Assembly (NCBI GenBank): GCA_021613375.1
Contig: CM038725.1
Coordinates: forward strand, 8,512,589-8,576,588
Source: Megaleporinus macrocephalus
Taxonomy: Eukaryota > Chordata > Actinopteri > Characiformes > Anostomidae
DNA length: 64,000 nucleotides
Direction: 5' to 3'
A program made the position numbers and the translations under genes. The notes beneath the pieces were generated by a model that did not search any database, was not told the DNA's origin, and worked only from the letters and a program-made list of their open reading frames with translations. Of the stretch, positions 13,141 to 24,899 are shown one piece after another (positions within the stretch are counted from its first letter, which is position 1; each line of letters begins with the position of its first letter).

Positions 13141-14480
13141 GCGTCCTGAAATCACTACTAGACTGGAGCCAGTACACTCTGCTCGAGTGGTAGACTAGTA
13201 GGCAGCAAGGGCGTAGGAGCAGGACACATCTGCTAATATGCCCACCCTATCCCCTAAAATATTACCTAAAAGCTGATTCCACTGTAGGTAAGGTAGTAAA
13301 TCACTGTATGTATAGTGATGTAGAACAATATTTGTGGAATTACAGTAAATTATAAATAAATAAATAAAATAGAACATTTTCTGTCCATCTGTTTATAATT
13401 AGATAAATCCAATTAAAGCTCACTTCATAAACTAAACTAGATACTCCACATTACATGGTACTTCTGTCAGAAAACTTTTAAATTATGCATGCTGTCTCCA
13501 GGAGCTGATCATTAGGCATTTAGACCCATGGTCTATGCTAGAGAGCCAAAAAACTTTCTTTTCTTCTCATTTACAGCCATAGCAGTCTGCAGTTTGGTGC
13601 GTGGCCTCTCTGTATCTAATGTAACTATGTTTCAGAGCTTTCTGACTAAAGTTAATATAAACGTTAGCTAACCCAAACCCTCCTAATCTGTTACCATGAC
13701 AACACATTACACTAAAGCCATTTTATTACAGTATATATGGTCATCGTTGCTGTTCATTGTTCTCAACACTGACCTCGCATTTAAGCTAAAGCTGTGACTG
13801 TAAGATATTTCTGAACAGACATCTCAACACAAGCCTTAACAAAACCCCAGACCACCTAACAACCAGAGCCCACGGCTAACAACAAACACAGCACGTGAAT
13901 TGCAAAGGCCGGCAAAACGCGCTTTTAAAATAAAAAGTATTTTAAACAGTTTCCGCTTTTCTGTGGTTTAATTTTTGGGTGGGTCCGTTTCAGTACGTGA
14001 GTGTTTAGTATCCACACAACCTCAGACGCACTACGTCCACCATCTTCCCAACATCCTTTAAGACAAGACCACCACTGTAAACATCCTGCTATTCATTAAA
14101 AGCCTCGTTTACTGATAGATTTAGATACTTGTTGTGACACTGAGCTGCGTTTTTGTCTTAATCTGTACTCAGACGGTGTCAAGCTGTTGCTCAGAGAAGA
14201 TGAAACAGGAGGAACTTAATCATTCACCTCGGACATAGCACCAACTTCTGTAGCAGCAGTTCACCAGCAGTAGCTACACACACACAGCCCACGTACCGCT
14301 GGTTTCCCCTCCGCTTTGAATTCCTTTGCAGCTCCAGTTGAATCAGTTGCATACTTAAAAATGGCTCCAGATTCATGAGGTCATCTGGGAAATGTTGGAG
14401 TACTACTCGATGACTACTGAGTATTCGGACGTACTAGCCAAGCTCGCCTACTGATTTCTTTACTGAGCAGTAGGCAAGCA
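13140..14480. mobile_element. Dispersed DNA element, homologous to 33220-33780
   Basis: The interior words GATACTCCACATTACATGGT, CAAACCCTCCTAATCTGTTA and TTTTATTACAGTATATATGG recur at 33258, 33680 and 33724. The outer edges at about 13180 (GTAGACTAGTAGGCAGC) and 14430-14480 (GCCTACTG and GTAGGCAAGC) are roughly inverted with respect to each other, as in a non-autonomous DNA transposon of about 1.3 kb. No transposase was found. Confidence 0.5.
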
Positions 14481-14628
14481 GGTGATCTCGGAAGCACCCT
14501 GGTGTCTTTATGAGTCCTGGGTTAGTATGGGTGGAACCAGAGAGGAGCTGGAAAAAAAACCAAAAGCACATGGCTTGGCCATATGCAGCACCGCGAATGC
14601 CCAGGAGGGGGTGGTATGTGACATATGT

Positions 14629-15235
14629 TCAAATAGACATGCCACGCTTGGAAATTGCTGTAGCTTTTGTTGTGTTTCCCAGTCGTCTTGAAGTATTTTC
14701 AATAGTAATACCAATTTTCAGCAGACTGTTACATGCTAAACACTCTTCCAAGCACTGCAGCCAGTGTTTACACATTTCACCGAATTGCTGGGCACATTTG
14801 AAGTCCAGTAAGGCCCTGAATTTGCACCACATTTCATCTCTTACAGAGCAAGACTCAGCAACCGCATTGTCTCTGGCCTTAAAAGCTAGCTGTAACTTTG
14901 ATTGGACCAGCAATAGAACAACACGTTCCTCTCTCTTGCTTAAGAGATCAGGCTGTTGCTCGTCTCCTTTATACCCAGTGTTAACACAGCAGACGTGAGT
15001 GCTAAGTAATGTTCCTCTGCTTAATGCAGAGCACCTCTTCATGGGTCATTTCTTCGTATAATGGCTTTTCATGAGGGCGCTTTGAGAAGAAAAGCTTTGC
15101 TCTCGTCCTCAGGTGGTGGTGTGTAAGAAAAGCAAGGACTTTGAAATCCACCAGCAAACTTCTCTGAGATATAACGCTCTCTTAGTGAATTGGCTGCTTT
15201 CGTGTTCTTTGGCTTTCAGGTATTCTGGATGAAAT
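14629..15235 (-). pseudogene. Coding-like relic, unknown family
   Basis: On the minus strand three successive frames read like protein. At 15230-15110 a segment contains Glu-Tyr-Leu-Lys-Ala-Lys-Glu-His. At about 15150-15010 another contains Ser-Lys-Arg-Pro-His-Glu-Lys-Pro-Leu-Tyr-Glu-Glu-Met. At 15042-14629 lies a Cys-rich stretch with Cys-Lys-His-Trp-Leu-Gln-Cys-Leu-Glu-Glu-Cys. The shifts between frames suggest a broken copy of a real coding sequence, perhaps of a transposon. I do not recognise the family, and the opposite strand also holds a 162-codon frame, so coding origin is not certain. Confidence 0.25.
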
Positions 15236-15429
15236 CATACACACTTGTATGCTGGTATGGAGGATCAAGGCTAAAATTGCATAGAAAGCATTGTTTAGAT
15301 CATTCTAAGAAACAAGATGAAATGAGATCTGCAAGTCGTACTCTCTGCACCTCCACCACACAACTGGACATGGCACATAGTTTTGATTATATGACCCTAA
15401 ATTAAAGACACATACCTTTAAGGAACTCT

Positions 15430-16195
15430 AAGATTAGCTGCAGTCAATGTAGCAGGTATAAGAACTACCTTCTCTTCCAGATATTCTTCTACTCAAGAAT
15501 TACCTTCTCTTCCAGATATCCTTCTACTCAAGAACTACCTTCTCCCCCAGACATCCTTCTACTCAAGAACTACGTTCTCCTCCAGATATCCTTCTACTCG
15601 AGGACTATCTTTTCCTCCAGACATCTGTCTGCTCAAGAACTACTTTCTCCTCCAGACATCCTTCTACTCAAGAACTACCTTCTCCTCCAGACGTCCTTCT
15701 GCTCGAGAACAACCTTCTCCTCCAGACATCCTTCTACTTAAGAACTATCTCCTCCTTCTGATGTCCTTCTACTTAAGAACTACCTTCTCCTCCAGATATC
15801 GTTCTACTCAAAAACTACCCTCTCCTCCAGACATCTTTCCGCTGAAGAACTACCTTCTCCTCCAGACGCCCTTCTAATCAAGAACTACCTTTTTCTCCAG
15901 ACACCCTTCTAATCAAGAACTACCTTCTCCTCCAGACACCCTTCTAATCAAGAACTACCTTCTTCTCCAGACACCCTTCTAATCAAGAACACTATCTTCT
16001 CCAGAAGCCCTTCTAATCAAGAACTACCTTCTCCTCCAGACGTCCTTCTACTTGAGAACTACCTTCTCCTCCAGACATCCTTCTACTCGAGAACTACCTT
16101 CTTCTCAAGACATCCTTTGACTTGAGACCTATCTTCTCCTCCTGATGTCCTTCTGCTCGAGAACTACCTTCTCTTCCAGATGCCCAGACACATGT
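15430..16195. repeat. 35-bp minisatellite, about 21 units
   Basis: The unit is built on CTCAAGAACTACCTTCTCC followed by TCCAGACATCCTTCTA, repeated head to tail with substitutions and occasional one- or two-base changes. Period counted as 35 bp over 15540-15750. Confidence 0.95.
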
Positions 16196-16199
16196 TAGT

Positions 16200-17080
16200 G
16201 GTTGACTGACGTTGTTACTAAGGAGTTATGCAATGTCTGTACTTTATTTTTACTGTCCTGCTTATTACCCAACAACAAACATTGAACTCCAAGACATACC
16301 GCTGTTTATTTAACACAGATTACAATACGCGCTCCTACTGACCACAAGTAGACCACTTAAATGGTGCAGCAGTTATCCCCTCATGAACAACGACTTCTGC
16401 TACTTGATAAAATTTCCACCTGGCTCCTCAGTTAAACTGATTTTGAGCAAACATACACAATGTAAACTATCAACGTTCTGAGAGTGTGATAGCGCCCCCT
16501 ATGTGGAAAATCACGTCCTTTCCCCTAAGGTGCAGCCTATATGTTTCTTGTAGAATAGTAGATAAGATAATCCACTTGCTTAATAAAAGCAAAACTTAAA
16601 GGTAAATAAGCTGCAAAATATAGAGAAAACATTTGACTCCCAACATCCCTACCAGACCTGCTAGACCACCAAAACTGTCACCGTCAGACAAACACCACTT
16701 AATTATTGCATCTCTGAGAGATCTCCGAGAGAAGAACATCAGGCTCCACTCTTGCTTCAGACCTGAAAACATCTACAGCTTGTTCTGTCCTTCCTTCCAC
16801 CTTGAGAAGACACGTCAGCGCTATGGGTCTGAAAGGATGTATACCTGTGTGTAAGCCATTAATGAAAAAAGGAAATAGACAAAATGAGCCAGTTAGGCAA
16901 AGAAGCTGCTGGCGTTCTCAGAACAATGGGCTGTCCACCCCAGAGTCCAGACCTTCATGCCTGAACTTTCAAGGCATGAAAACATATCCCTGTAGATTTC
17001 TTTGAAAATTTTAAAGCAAGTCTTCTAAAAACGAATTGAAGATGTAATAAATGCAAAGAATGTACACACTTAATACTGAA
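16200..17080. other. Intergenic, nothing recognised
   Basis: Unique sequence. Two short plus-strand frames (16633-16854, 16802-17005) have no identifiable domain or splice context. Confidence 0.35.
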
Positions 17081-17083
17081 AAC

Positions 17084-17185
17084 ATCCATTTATCCATTAT
17101 GTTCTCCTTTATCCTGCTAGTCTGGGTCATGGGGGCGGGGAGCCAATCCCAGCATCATCTAGCAAAGGTACGCCATGGACAGGTA
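17084..17185 (-). mobile_element. SINE-A tail, 5'-truncated
   Basis: The reverse complement of TGCTGGGATTGGCTCC and GACCCCGACTAGCGGGATAA, the 3' part of the SINE at 27311-27597, with the terminal ATGGATGG unit read as CCATTTATCCAT. Only the last 100 bp are present. Confidence 0.75.
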
Positions 17186-17408
17186 CTGAAAATACCATAC
17201 TAATAAAAAGGTAATATTGTATTTAGTGTTAGGATTTAGGTAGTAACTTAATTATCATTTCTACTGATCTTCAAGAGTAAATAAATGGTACTTGTTTTAA
17301 CTGGAAATCAAATAATAAAGTGTGATCTTAGGCTTCAGCACAGCGTGTACATTCAAGTCATACCATTTTGAAGAATCTTTACATTGGAGCCCCGTATTCT
17401 ATTCCTGA

Positions 17409-18095
17409 TTGTTTACAGCAGTACTTACAATCTATTTGGCTCAACCTGGAGCTTTTGACTTCTTCAGTTTTAAGACTGTCAGATCCTCCTTGAGGTTGAT
17501 GAGCAGTTGTTTGGAGGAGCTCAATCACTGGATGATGCGAGTAATCCTTTACTGCTTATTTCAACAAGAACTTTACCAGAACCATGCTAGCTATTTGATA
17601 TCTCTCTCACTCTCTTATAATCTCTCTCTTCCTCCCTTTCATCCCACACTCTCTCCATGCATGATCCTTCCAAATATGATACATACACCAAAGAAGGACA
17701 GATTCAAGCAACCCACAAGACAAAGCGAGAAACGCACTGCCAACCGTAGCCCACAGATCTTTGTCTATGACTGCCCTGATGTGGAAGCCTATCCCACTGA
17801 ACCGTCTCCCTCGGTCTGCTGTGACTCATGCCCCCATGAGACTACATGGCTTATCAGCCGAGCTCCTTTATGTGTGCCTCTGCGGATCACTGTACTCCAG
17901 CTACTCATCGATACTGCAATCAATGTGAGCAATCGGCAGGACGCTGCCACTTGTTTCTGTACTCCTTCATTGTCACGTATCAGATTAGCCGTTGTTTATC
18001 AATCCAACAATCTTTATGAGCGTTGCGTTCAGCGTGGAGCCGATCACAGGCCTGTTTCTACATGGATAATTCATTCATTCTTCACAAGAAAATAG
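17409..18095 (+). other. Long open frame or conserved block, unknown
   Basis: A 228-codon open frame not made of simple repeats. Its first third has the low-complexity look of chance translation; the second half (from about 17690) is GC-richer, with many CpGs and a mixed composition unlike the flanks. No domain, signal peptide or convincing splice pair was found. A conserved non-coding element or an unrecognised exon are both possible. Confidence 0.2.
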
Positions 18096-18239
18096 ACACA
18101 AAGTAGGAGTTTGCCAATTTCAGACTTTCAGAGATGAAGCATAATCATAATGTTGTTCAAAGAGTAACACTATTGTCATATTAAACAATGCAAAACTAGT
18201 TAAACTTGATCTAAGGCACATTTTTTATTGATTTCTGAG

Positions 18240-18375
18240 CCACAGTTTAGGATTTTTAGGAAGCTTTCTAGTGTAAAACTCATTTTCTACAGCACTAGGG
18301 TTAAGATCAGGCTTAGGTTTGGGGTTGAAGTTAAAGTTAGGGTTCAATTTAGGAGAATCTAATACAGCTGTCACT
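18240..18375. repeat. Isolated partial unit of the 300-bp satellite
   Basis: Contains GGCTTAGGTTTGGGGTTGAA and then AGTTAGGGTTCAATTTAGG, closely matching the core of the array at 20155-22285, about 1.8 kb away. Confidence 0.7.
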
Positions 18376-18536
18376 AATAGGCGGACCGCGGTCTGGATCC
18401 GAACCCAGGCATCGTCCAATGCGGAGTAACCTCACAGACCAGTCGTGTCAGTTGTAAGATCACCAAAAGCGCTTCTCAGCCAATCAGATCTGAGCAAACT
18501 CAGGAGTGCGTAGCGTAGCACATGGGCGAGGTATGA

Positions 18537-18608
18537 AGCGAGAACAGCAGTCAGACAGTAAAGCGAGTCAGAGTATAAAGCGAGTCAGAGTGTAAAGCGA
18601 GTCAGAGA
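18537..18608. repeat. Short tandem repeat, 19-bp unit, four copies
   Basis: AAAGCGAGTCAGAGTRTA recurs head to tail, after a diverged first unit. Confidence 0.8.
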
Positions 18609-18609
18609 A

Positions 18610-19515
18610 AGGCTAATTCAGACAGTTAATTCCACAATGAACATATATAGATATACATAAATATAGTTCCAGAGCTGACCAACGAACACCTCCATAAGCA
18701 TATGAGAACAGCCCTGACCCCATTTCAGCCCAGACGTAAAGACAACCTAAAGCTCATCTCTCTCACTAAACAAGAGAAAGTGTAAAAGAGGAATACAAGA
18801 CGGAAAAAAACTGTTAATATGTGAAAGATGTGCTCATTTTATTTACTTTTTCTATTAATAACCACTTTAAGATTTAGTTTTTTAATGTAGCCCTTGTTTT
18901 TACTTAAAGTTCAGCATTTAAAACAATAATTATTGTTGAAAAATACTGAAAGATATTTGTTTTTTGTTTTGTCTTTCAGTAGCTGATGGTATAAAATGCT
19001 GATACTAGGCCACTTCAGTTTGACCTGAGAAAATTTCCTCTAACTGGACCTTACTGAACTCTAATTAAATACTCCTGATCTAATACATTCATCCTCCTAA
19101 ACTCCAGCCAAACTGCTCTGTTTTTCGTGTAAGTTCTGGTTAAAATTGTTAGAATCTAATAAACGAAGTGGAGTTTCAGAAGATAGACATTTAATTTACA
19201 GTGAACTTTCATAAGAAAGTGTCTCAAAATGTCCTAAAAGTCTTCTAAATGGCCTCAAAATCTTCTAAACGTCCATCTAATAAATTGCTCGAGATCTAAG
19301 AAGTGATTCAGATGACTAGATGTGAAATGGCTCATTGTAGAGAAACTTACAGGCTGATTTCTCGTAAAAAAAAAAAAAAAAAGTGGTGGTGAAAGGAATG
19401 GAGGGTCATGATGATGCAAGTGTAGTCGTTTTATTTACTGTCCTAAACCACCAGTGAACCCACCTGTAATGTTGAAAATGATCAAAGAGTTGTATTTGAT
19501 AAAAACAAGGCTCAT
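18610..19515. other. Intergenic, nothing recognised
   Basis: AT-rich sequence with a 17-base A run near 19368. No exon or RNA gene was seen. Confidence 0.35.
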
Positions 19516-19529
19516 TTATCTTTCACAAT

Positions 19530-19765
19530 GAATTCTGTTTACTCACAGAGGAATTTAAACTCTGCATTTAACCCATCTAGAGGGCAGTAAGCACACTTGA
19601 CCAAAGCAGTTGGTAGCCATATCCACCATGCCTGGGGAGCATATGGGAGTTCAGTGTCTTGCTTAAGGGCACCTAAATCACATGATGTCAGTTCAGGGGG
19701 ATCAAACCAGCGGCCTTTCAGGCACAAGACTGATTGCCTAACCTCCAGCCTACGACTGCCACATG
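19530..19765 (-). mobile_element. tRNA-derived SINE (second family)
   Basis: On the minus strand it starts GGCAGTCGTAGGCTGGAGG (A-box-like), and GGTTTGATCCC follows about 35 bases later (B-box-like). A body follows with GTGCCCTTAAGCAAGACACTG and GGTTAAATGCAGAG. The spacing of the two boxes and the 'gain' of a non-tRNA body are typical of tRNA-derived SINEs. It is unrelated to SINE-A. Confidence 0.65.
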
Positions 19766-20154
19766 CCCTCTATATGCCTTTCTGCCAGGATAGGCTTTAG
19801 AAAGCACCGCTGCTGTTACTGGTTTTGATGACATTTGAAGACGTCTGTTGTCTTTACATACTAACAGTATGTTTATACTTTTATCTTTTAAAGGTTTTGT
19901 TCTGTAGCAATACATAGGTAGGCAAAGTCTTCTCTCGGAACTGTCTCGGAAGTCAGGCGGCGTATTTATAACCATTGCATGCATAATATAACCATTTAAT
20001 GAGGGAGCTTTAGGAGGCAATAAACTCCTAGAGCTCTCATGAACCAGACATTGTTTACGCTGTAAATTAGAAGTTTCTCTTTAAAATGTGTTCATGTGTA
20101 TTCTGGCTCTAGTGTGCAGAAGCTCTGATCCTTCTCTTCTGGGTCTTTCATAGG

Positions 20155-22285
20155 TGCACAGGTGTGTTACACCTTATTGGAGACACACTTTATGACTGTT
20201 TAAGGAAATGAGCTGTTGTGAAGCTGATTTTCTGTAACATTGAATTAGACTTAAATTTAGAATCAACATACATTAGAATCAGGTTTAGGATTAGGCTTCA
20301 GGGTTTTAGGGTGAAGTTAAAGTTAGGGTTAGATTTAAGAGAATCGAATACAGTCAACATGATCCTCTGAAAGTAATTAACATTTGATTACTATGTAATA
20401 AGAATGGGAAGCTAATGAAGAACAATTAAGGAAGTTCAATTGTATTTAATAAAGATTTAATTAACAGTGAGCAGTGGTAACCAGAATTGAGACACGCTTC
20501 ATGACTTTTTTAGGAAATGATCTCTTGTGAAACTGATTTTCTGTAACACTGAATTAGATATGCATTTTAATCAACATATATTAGAATCAGGTTTAAGCTT
20601 AGGTTTAGGTTTTGGGATAAAGTTATAGTTAGAGTTAGATTTAAGAGACTCTAACACTTTTACCATAATCCTCTTAAACTCAGTTTTTAATTACTATATA
20701 GTTATTACTATGTAATTCTGATGTAATAAGTAGTTAAAGTCCTTTGATTTTAAGATATTTATTTTATATTTGCAGTTAATAGACAACCAATCAACAGTGA
20801 GCAGTGGTGATCAGAATGGAGACACACTTCATGACTATTTTAGGAAATTATCTGTTGTGAATTTGATTTTCTGTAACACTGAATTAGACAAATTTAGAAT
20901 AAACATAAAATAGAATCAGTTTTAGGATGAAGTTAAAGTTAGAGTTAGATTTGATATAATCCTATTAAATTCAGTTTGTAATTACCATGTAATTACTCTG
21001 TAATAATCCTTGATCCTAATAAGAGTCATGGAATTGAAGATGTTCAAATGCATTTAATAGATATTTAATAAACAGTGAACAGTAGTCATCAGAATAGAAA
21101 CACACTTTATGACTATTTAAAGAAATGATCTATTGTAAAGCTGATTTTCTCTTAAATTGAAATAAACAAATTTAGAATAAACATAAAACAGAACCAGGTT
21201 TCGGCTTAGGTTTAGGTTTTGGGATGAAGTTAAAGTTAGAGTTAGATTTAAGAGAATCTAACACATTTAACATACGCTTCTTAAACCCAGTTTGTATTTA
21301 CCATGTAATTACTATGTAATAAGTCTTGGATGCTAATTAAAGTCCTTTGATTTTAAGATGTTTAGTTTGTATTTGTATTTAATAGACATTTAATCAACAG
21401 TGAGCAGTGGTGATTAGAATGGAGACACACTTTATGACTATTTTAAGGAAATCTGTTGTGAAAGTGATTTTTTGGTAACATTGATTAAAAAAATAGGATC
21501 AGGTTTAGGATTAGGTTCGGCTTTGGAAAGAAATCAGAGTTAGATTTAAGAGAATCTAACACATTCAATATAATCCTCTTAAAGTAATTGCTATGTAATA
21601 ATCCTTGGACAGCTGATAAAAGTCTTTGAGTTTAAGACAATCAGTTTAAATTTGCATTAAATAGACATTTAATTAACAGGACACAGTAGTGATCAGCATG
21701 GAGACACACTTTCTGACTTTTTAAGGAAATTATCTGTTGTGGAACTAATTCACATACATTAGAACCAATCAATCAATCAACATTTATTAGAATCAGGTTA
21801 AGGCTTAGAGTTAGATTTAAGAGACTCTTACACATTTCATGTAATCCTCTAAAGCTCAGTTTGTAATTACTGTGTTATTATTACTATGTAATTATAATGT
21901 AATAAGCCTTGTATGATAATTAAAGTCTTTGAGTTTGAGATGTTTAGCTTACATTGGCATTTAGTAGATATTTAATCAACATCGATCAAAATAAAGTCAC
22001 ACTTTATGACTTTTTTAGGAAATGATCTGTTGTGAAACTGATTTCCTGTAACATTGAATTAGACGTCGTTAATTAGATACTTAAAATGAGGCTCAGGATT
22101 TTGGGATAAGGTTAAAATTAGATTTTAAAATTAGATTTAAGAGACTTTAAAACATTCAACATAATCTTCTTAAACACAGTCTGTAATTACCATGTACTTA
22201 CTATGTAATAAGCCTTGAAAGCTAATAAAAGACTTGGAATTTAACAAGTTTAGTTGCATTAATTAGATATTTAACGAGCACCAGT
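20155..22285. repeat. Satellite-like array, about 300-bp unit, seven copies
   Basis: The landmark GAGACACACTTTATGAC recurs at about 20180, 20489, 20819, 21097, 21422, 21701 and 21994, a spacing of 278-330 bp. Each unit carries a stretch of degenerate TTAGG words (TTAGGCTTAGGTTTAGG), then AGTTAGATTTAAGAGAATCTA, then AT-rich sequence around CCATGTAATTACTATGTAAT. The units differ by many substitutions and indels, so this is an old array. Confidence 0.9.
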
Positions 22286-22289
22286 GATC

Positions 22290-22900
22290 AGAATGACAAC
22301 CAAAGCCGAAGCCAGGACTTAAGAAGTGGGCAAAGTATGCTAATGTGCTCCCAGCCTGTAGTGAAAGCCAAAGGTGCAGCTCATTAATCAGCGCTGCCCT
22401 TATTGTCTTGCCCAGGTATCTCAGCCACCTGCCTTTCTGCACCTTGTCATCCACTCACAGGTGAAACCTAATGCGCCTAGGCTGTAGACCCCATTACACA
22501 AGTAAACTGTGCAGAACATCTCTCACAGCTGGGACTCGGTTCCTGTCATTGCTCGCAGTATTTCACGAAAGACAATCAATGCAACCAACAGAAACTTGGC
22601 TCTCGAGCCCACGCAGAAGCTGAAGGATGCGATGTGGAGTCAAAGCAGGAGGTGTTTACTCCTGTTTACGCTGCTACCGCTGTGCTTAGTGTCCAGAAGT
22701 GTCATCGCTCGAGCCAAATACCTGCCGTGTTTACTTTTGCCCATGCATCTGCACAGCTCGTGCCATCTGAACAGAAGTACAAAAGTCTAAAACTGGGGTC
22801 AGCGAAGTGCCCACGAAAGCCCCGCACGAGCACCACGGTCCGTCTATCTAAGTAGCGAATCGCGGATAAGGATCACTAATTCAAGGGGTCGCTCATTATT
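22290..22900. other. Unique sequence 5' of the CpG island
   Basis: Non-repetitive sequence. The part at 22340-22460 has a mixed composition with E-box words (CAGGTATC, CACCTG, CAGGTG) and could be a conserved regulatory element. Open frames at 22509-22855 show no known features. Confidence 0.3.
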
Positions 22901-23530
22901 CACAGCTGTTCCTCCTTCTAGGGCAACAGTGGGGGGGGGGAGAGAAGAAGCTCAGCAGCCAAGAAGAGAAAGATGCCGCGCGCTACTACGTGGCGAGCCA
23001 GAGCGTGCGCACAGCGGCGGCGGCGGCGGCGGCGACCGCGGCTATTTGCTAGAAGTGTTTCAGCACCCGCGCGCTGACGGACAGCTCCACTGCATCAAGA
23101 TAGCAATCTCGCTTCCAGCCCCGAGCGGAGCCACTCACCTCCGGCGGAGCACAGGCAGGCGGAGAGGAGCAACAGGAGCTGCACGCGGCCCATGTCCGAG
23201 CTGGAGCCGTTCAAAGCCGCCGCGGATCGTGACGGGGAAAACGCGGAGTGTTTACCTCCAGCGAGAGCGCGGCCGTGCGGGCTTTTTATACCGCCGTGCT
23301 CGTCCACATTTTCACGTCTCGCAGCGGACCAGCTGTTCGCGCATGACGTCATGGAGCGAGGGCGGGCCCCCAGCGCCTGCGCCTGCCTGCCGCGCCGCGA
23401 TTGGCGGACCTGCGCGTCCGCCAAGCGCTCATTGGAGGCGGGCGCGCGTCACTCGAGCCGGAGACGCGGAGGTGGACCAGCATCTCCCTCAGTGTTGGGA
23501 GACGAGCGGAGGTTTGTTGGTGCGGATAAA
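22900..23530 (-). promoter_or_regulatory. CpG-island promoter with CRE, TATA and CCAAT boxes
   Basis: The only strongly GC- and CpG-rich block in the window, including a (GGC)n run near 23014. Read on the minus strand it has CCAAT boxes at 23431-23435 and 23400-23404. A perfect cAMP-response element TGACGTCA follows at 23344-23351, and a TATAAAAAGC box at 23281-23290. The expected transcription start is near 23255, about 60 bases before the ATG at 23193. CRE plus TATA promoters are common in genes induced by cAMP/CREB signalling, including many secreted peptides and granins. Confidence 0.6.
23139..23193 (-). CDS. First coding exon, signal peptide of a secreted or membrane protein
   Basis: ATG at 23193 opens a reading frame MGRVQLLLLLSACLCSAG, with a hydrophobic Leu-rich core and small residues at the end, typical of a secretory signal peptide. 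It is followed immediately by a strong splice donor (GGAG|GTGAGT, intron starting at 23138), leaving the exon in phase 1, the usual phase after signal-peptide exons. A TATA box lies about 90 bp upstream. The gene should continue toward lower coordinates, but no second exon was recognised, so the product is unknown. An alternative open frame through the same DNA on the plus strand lacks this promoter logic. Confidence 0.55.
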
Positions 23531-23578
23531 TGAACACAGCATATTCCAGTTCAGGTGTGAAGGAGCAAGTCGACGGGG

Positions 23579-23620
23579 CTTGTTTGCTTGTTTGTTTGTT
23601 TGTTTGTTTGTTTGTTTGTC
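23579..23620. repeat. (TTTG)n microsatellite
   Basis: About nine TTTG units just upstream (in minus-strand sense) of the CpG-island promoter. Confidence 0.9.
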
Positions 23621-23893
23621 AGCTCGCTTGTTTGTTTTTGTTGGTAAATGTTATGTTTTCAGCTTATATGATAATACAGCTCATGCAACTGAAAGCAAAC
23701 ACCTGCCTAGTGAGCTCAAACATTTCCAAGTTAGGTTTTAGTTATTACTCATATTCTCATATATTGTCAGTGTGTTCATTGTTAAAAGCCCAAGAAAGGC
23801 AAGATTGGCTGTGTTCTTTGGGTAAAGGAGAGAAATGGTGCCCCCTAGTGACTGTCCACTACTTTCTTTCTCTGGAATCTCTAAATTTATTGG

Positions 23894-24132
23894 TTGTCCA
23901 AAGAAAAACACGCATCTACATTGTTGTTGATTTTTATTTTTCAACATCATCTTAACACGAAAGCTGTTGTTTATATTGTGTAAAAAGGTTATGATGAATG
24001 GACCAATAGAAATGCTCAGAAATATCTTGTAAAACATTCTGGTTCCATAGACGTACATTGAAAGTAAAGCCAGTTTTTGTCTTCTTCTGTAAAGTTGCTA
24101 TTTTAGAGATTTGTGTATTTCATTGGACAGCT
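23894..24132 (-). mobile_element. Palindromic MITE copy
   Basis: Opens TGTCCAAAGAAAAACACG and closes TTTCATTGGACA. The interior reads the family consensus in reverse (GACCAATAGAAATGCTC, CATTGAAAGTAAAG, CTGTAAAGTTGC). Confidence 0.8.
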
Positions 24133-24139
24133 GCGATAT

Positions 24140-24600
24140 AGAAAATACACAATAATATCAAAAGTCTATCATAGCTGTGCAAATATAACTATGCAAAAGT
24201 GAAGACTCCTAGGCAAATTGCTCAAACCCTTTATTTAGACACTTACATAACAGTCTTTGTCTATTTCCCATTCTTTTAGCATTGATTCAGACTGTGTTAA
24301 TATTTTATTCATTGTTTCTAAGATTATTTAGATGATTTTTTGTATAAATATGATTATATCCATTTTAAATTCATCATAATCTATGAGTACTCATTCATAA
24401 CATTAGTGTAACACTATCATGTATTATCTGTGCTTGTACTAGAGCGACTCCTCCTCACAAATAAACATTTATCCACACGTCAGCTTTGATTTTGCTTGTA
24501 TTAGCATTAGGACATGCTCAAAAAATAGTGATGCAATAAACATTACTAGTCCTTAATGCCTCCAGTCATCAAGATTCAACTGGAAATAACACTTATACAC
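24140..24600. other. Intergenic, nothing recognised
   Basis: AT-rich. A GCAAAAGTGAAGACTCCTAGG stretch near 24194 recalls the edge word of dispersed family R1, but no further match was seen. Confidence 0.3.
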
Positions 24601-24601
24601 T

Positions 24602-24730
<129 letters not shown>

Positions 24731-24754
24731 CTACAGTTTGCACTGTGTGATTAT

Positions 24755-24860
24755 TTCAAGATTAAGGGACCAATAGAAGTGCTCTGGTTCCAGAATGTTT
24801 TTGTTCTCTCCTGTAAAATTTGCAATTTTGAAGATACTTGTTTTTCATTGGACAGCGACA
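24755..24860 (-). mobile_element. MITE fragment next to a TA tract
   Basis: Contains GGGACCAATAGAAGTGCTC, CTCTCCTGTAAAATTTGC and TTTTTCATTGGACAG, the last half of the family in reverse orientation. Confidence 0.7.
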
Positions 24861-24899
24861 ATATATATCATCATAACAGAGACCATGAGTCTACCATGA

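Noticed and set aside
15430..16195. CRISPR-like array
   Set aside because: The 35-bp units are contiguous with no unique spacers; this is an ordinary minisatellite in a vertebrate genome.
20155..22285. True interstitial telomere array
   Set aside because: TTAGG words are short, degenerate and embedded in a 300-bp unit; there is no run of perfect TTAGGG.
22929..23741. 270-codon plus-strand frame through the CpG island
   Set aside because: GC-rich DNA rarely has stops; it has no domain, and the minus strand has a coherent promoter, signal peptide and donor.
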